From UBA5486 sp036744795 (GTDB lineage: Bacteria; Bacillota; UBA4882; UBA10575), in assembly GCA_036744795.1 (NCBI GenBank), contig DAIOHK010000006.1, forward strand, positions 27,820-91,819: a DNA stretch of 64,000 nt. The letters run 5' to 3'. Position numbers and translations under genes: made by a program. This document shows positions 62,975 through 64,000 of this stretch, piece after piece (position 1 is the stretch's first letter; the number at the start of each line of letters is the position of its first letter). A model generated the notes under the pieces. That model worked only from the letters and a program-made list of their open reading frames with translations, did not search any database and was not told where the DNA came from.

Positions 62975-63148
62975 TTAATTTATATTATTGAAGTCTCTAG
63001 AACCGTGTATTATCACCAGAATATAAATAAAATCCTTATCGATTTTATAAATAATCCTGTAGTCCATTATGATTAGTTCTCTTATGGTAATTCGTTATAT
63101 AAGCGATTTGTTTCCAATAAATCCGCGAGCATTAAATATTGCTGTTTT
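62975..63148 (-). pseudogene. ParE/RelE-type toxin remnant
   Basis: The minus strand reads RITIRELIIMDYRIIYKID then KDFIYILVIIHGSRDFNNIN and TAA. The YRIIYKID and HGSRD pattern is the C-terminal half of ParE/RelE toxins. A TAA at 63095-63097 interrupts the frame, and the N-terminal half has decayed. No antitoxin is seen. Confidence 0.6.
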
Positions 63149-63160
63149 ACTATTGGGATT

Positions 63161-63664
63161 TCATTGGCTATACACAATTTCCCAAACTCCTTTAAAGTAC
63201 GCATCCAAAAAACATTTGCAATATCTGGTCTTTGTTTTACCAGTTGTCACAGTCGTAAAATCATCAATTGATTTATAACTCAACGCTCCTTTGAAATGCT
63301 TTAAAGCCAGATTTATCTCATCAGCGATAATAGAATTACTTTCATCTTCTCGTAATGTTGCTACTATTCCGGCAGTAATAGCTCTATTACCACCACGTCC
63401 GTCTGCATCAAGTGCATTACCACCCGCCATAAAATTTTTATGTTTTGATGATATTTCTGGGTCGAGTAGTGCGTTTTTAGCTTTTTCCATTCTTTCGTTA
63501 TTTGGTTCAACTCCATACAACAACAGAAACGCTACGCTTGAATCCATTGCGTTTCCAGGACCTCCGTGAAGTTCATACCCGAACTAGCCGTCGTCATGCT
63601 GGGCAGCAAATATTTTTTGAATTTTCTTTTGCCCAAGTATTTCTTCCTGCATATTATCCCTCAT
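63161..63664 (-). pseudogene. Prenyltransferase/terpene-cyclase-repeat-like protein, amber-interrupted and truncated
   Basis: The frame starts at ATG 63664 (MRDNMQEEILGQKKIQKIF), reaches AAQHDDG and then TAG at 63584-63586, where related proteins have Trp. It continues FGYELHGGPGNAMDSSVAF and PEISSKHKNFMAGGNALDAD, and ends early at TGA 63161. The family is recalled by these motifs. Both the amber codon and the missing C-terminus suggest a pseudogene. It overlaps the upstream remnant by four bases. Confidence 0.6.
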
Positions 63665-64000
63665 AAATGTCTCCAGTAACCATTCATAACTTCATATCGT
63701 ATCTCCTGTGTTTTTTGTCCACTAGATTTATTATATAATTCTTCAATTCTTCCTTTTGGATCTCCAAATTTAAAACCTCTATACGTAGGGTATTTATGGG
63801 ATTTTACTATAATCTTACGGTCATCCCTTAAAATAACAAATCCTTAACCGAAACATCAAGTGCCGCCATATAAATTATATTCAGTTCGAGTTACTACCTG
63901 TAAAGGCTCCTTTAGAATTTTTATGGCCTCAGCTTCTTTCATTCCTTTATATTCGGTTCTTTTACCTCAGGACAATTTTCATATAGTTCTTCTGGATCAA
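63661..64000 (-). pseudogene. Gene remnant at window edge, unknown
   Basis: The minus strand gives EELYENCPEVKEPNIKE, YKGMKEAEAIKILKEPLQVV and, in another frame, DDRKIIVKSHKYPTYRGFK through YEVMNGYWRHL and TGA. At least two frame changes and stops are present. It runs out of the window. Not recognised. Confidence 0.4.

Noticed and set aside
1..64000. rRNA or tRNA genes
   Set aside because: None of the conserved rRNA blocks and no cloverleaf with TTCGA arm and CCA-proximal stem was recognised on either strand.

Overview
The window is chromosomal DNA from a low-GC, endospore-forming member of the Bacillota (Clostridia-like). It carries spo0A, spoIVB, a spoIVFA/spoIVFB pair, ytfJ and a spore-cortex-type GH18 hydrolase. 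Other signs are a T-box in front of leuS, the Firmicutes Prp protease with an N-terminally extended ribosomal protein L27, and Shine-Dalgarno sites of the AGGAGG type. I cannot name the genus. No rRNA, tRNA, CRISPR array, integrase or transposase was found.

Layout. 1-5.8 kb (mostly minus strand): der-plsY-gpsA, dut and an M16 peptidase. 6.3-10.2 kb: GH18 hydrolase, a small membrane protein and a GltS-like symporter. 10.8-15.1 kb: an XRE-cupin regulator followed by potABCD. 15.2-24.2 kb (minus): spoIVB-spo0A-steA-steB-glycosyltransferase-MraY-like-nfo-dinG, joining sporulation control to a predicted envelope/division module. 24.3-31.7 kb (minus): proB-proA-nadD, an RRM protein, yqeK, rsfS and T-box-controlled leuS. 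32-41 kb (minus): spoIVFA-spoIVFB-radical SAM-DUF2344-rng-rplU-prp-rpmA-obg and a small Cys-rich protein. 41-44 kb: a 1,090-residue glycosidase-like protein. 44.7-58.6 kb: ferredoxin, CheY-like protein, ytfJ/DUF2953, calcium-type P-ATPase, rqcH, an orphan DctP, a metallopeptidase-like lipoprotein, argS, an aldo/keto reductase, comM and yraN.

Two families of short dispersed repeats fill many intergenic gaps. Family 1 (3.7, 8.3, 10.2, 31.8 and 44.4 kb) carries inverted motifs around CTAGTTGATTCACCCG and GCCGGCGTGAGCGACTA, and appears to supply the stop codon of two genes. Family 2 (5.9, 8.7, 28.3, 31.96 kb, with weaker traces elsewhere) is MITE-like, with ends resembling GAATTGCATAAT and ATTATGCAATTCCCTC.

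The last 5 kb (58.75-64 kb) is different. It holds single, mostly broken, unrelated genes, all on the minus strand: an ArsC remnant, FMN reductase, YjbR, VOC protein, SDR, ParE-like remnant and a prenyltransferase/terpene-cyclase-like protein. They are separated by structured repeats of about 140-230 bp whose ends are inverted copies of each other. This resembles an integron-type cassette array without a visible integrase and is the most interesting candidate in the window.
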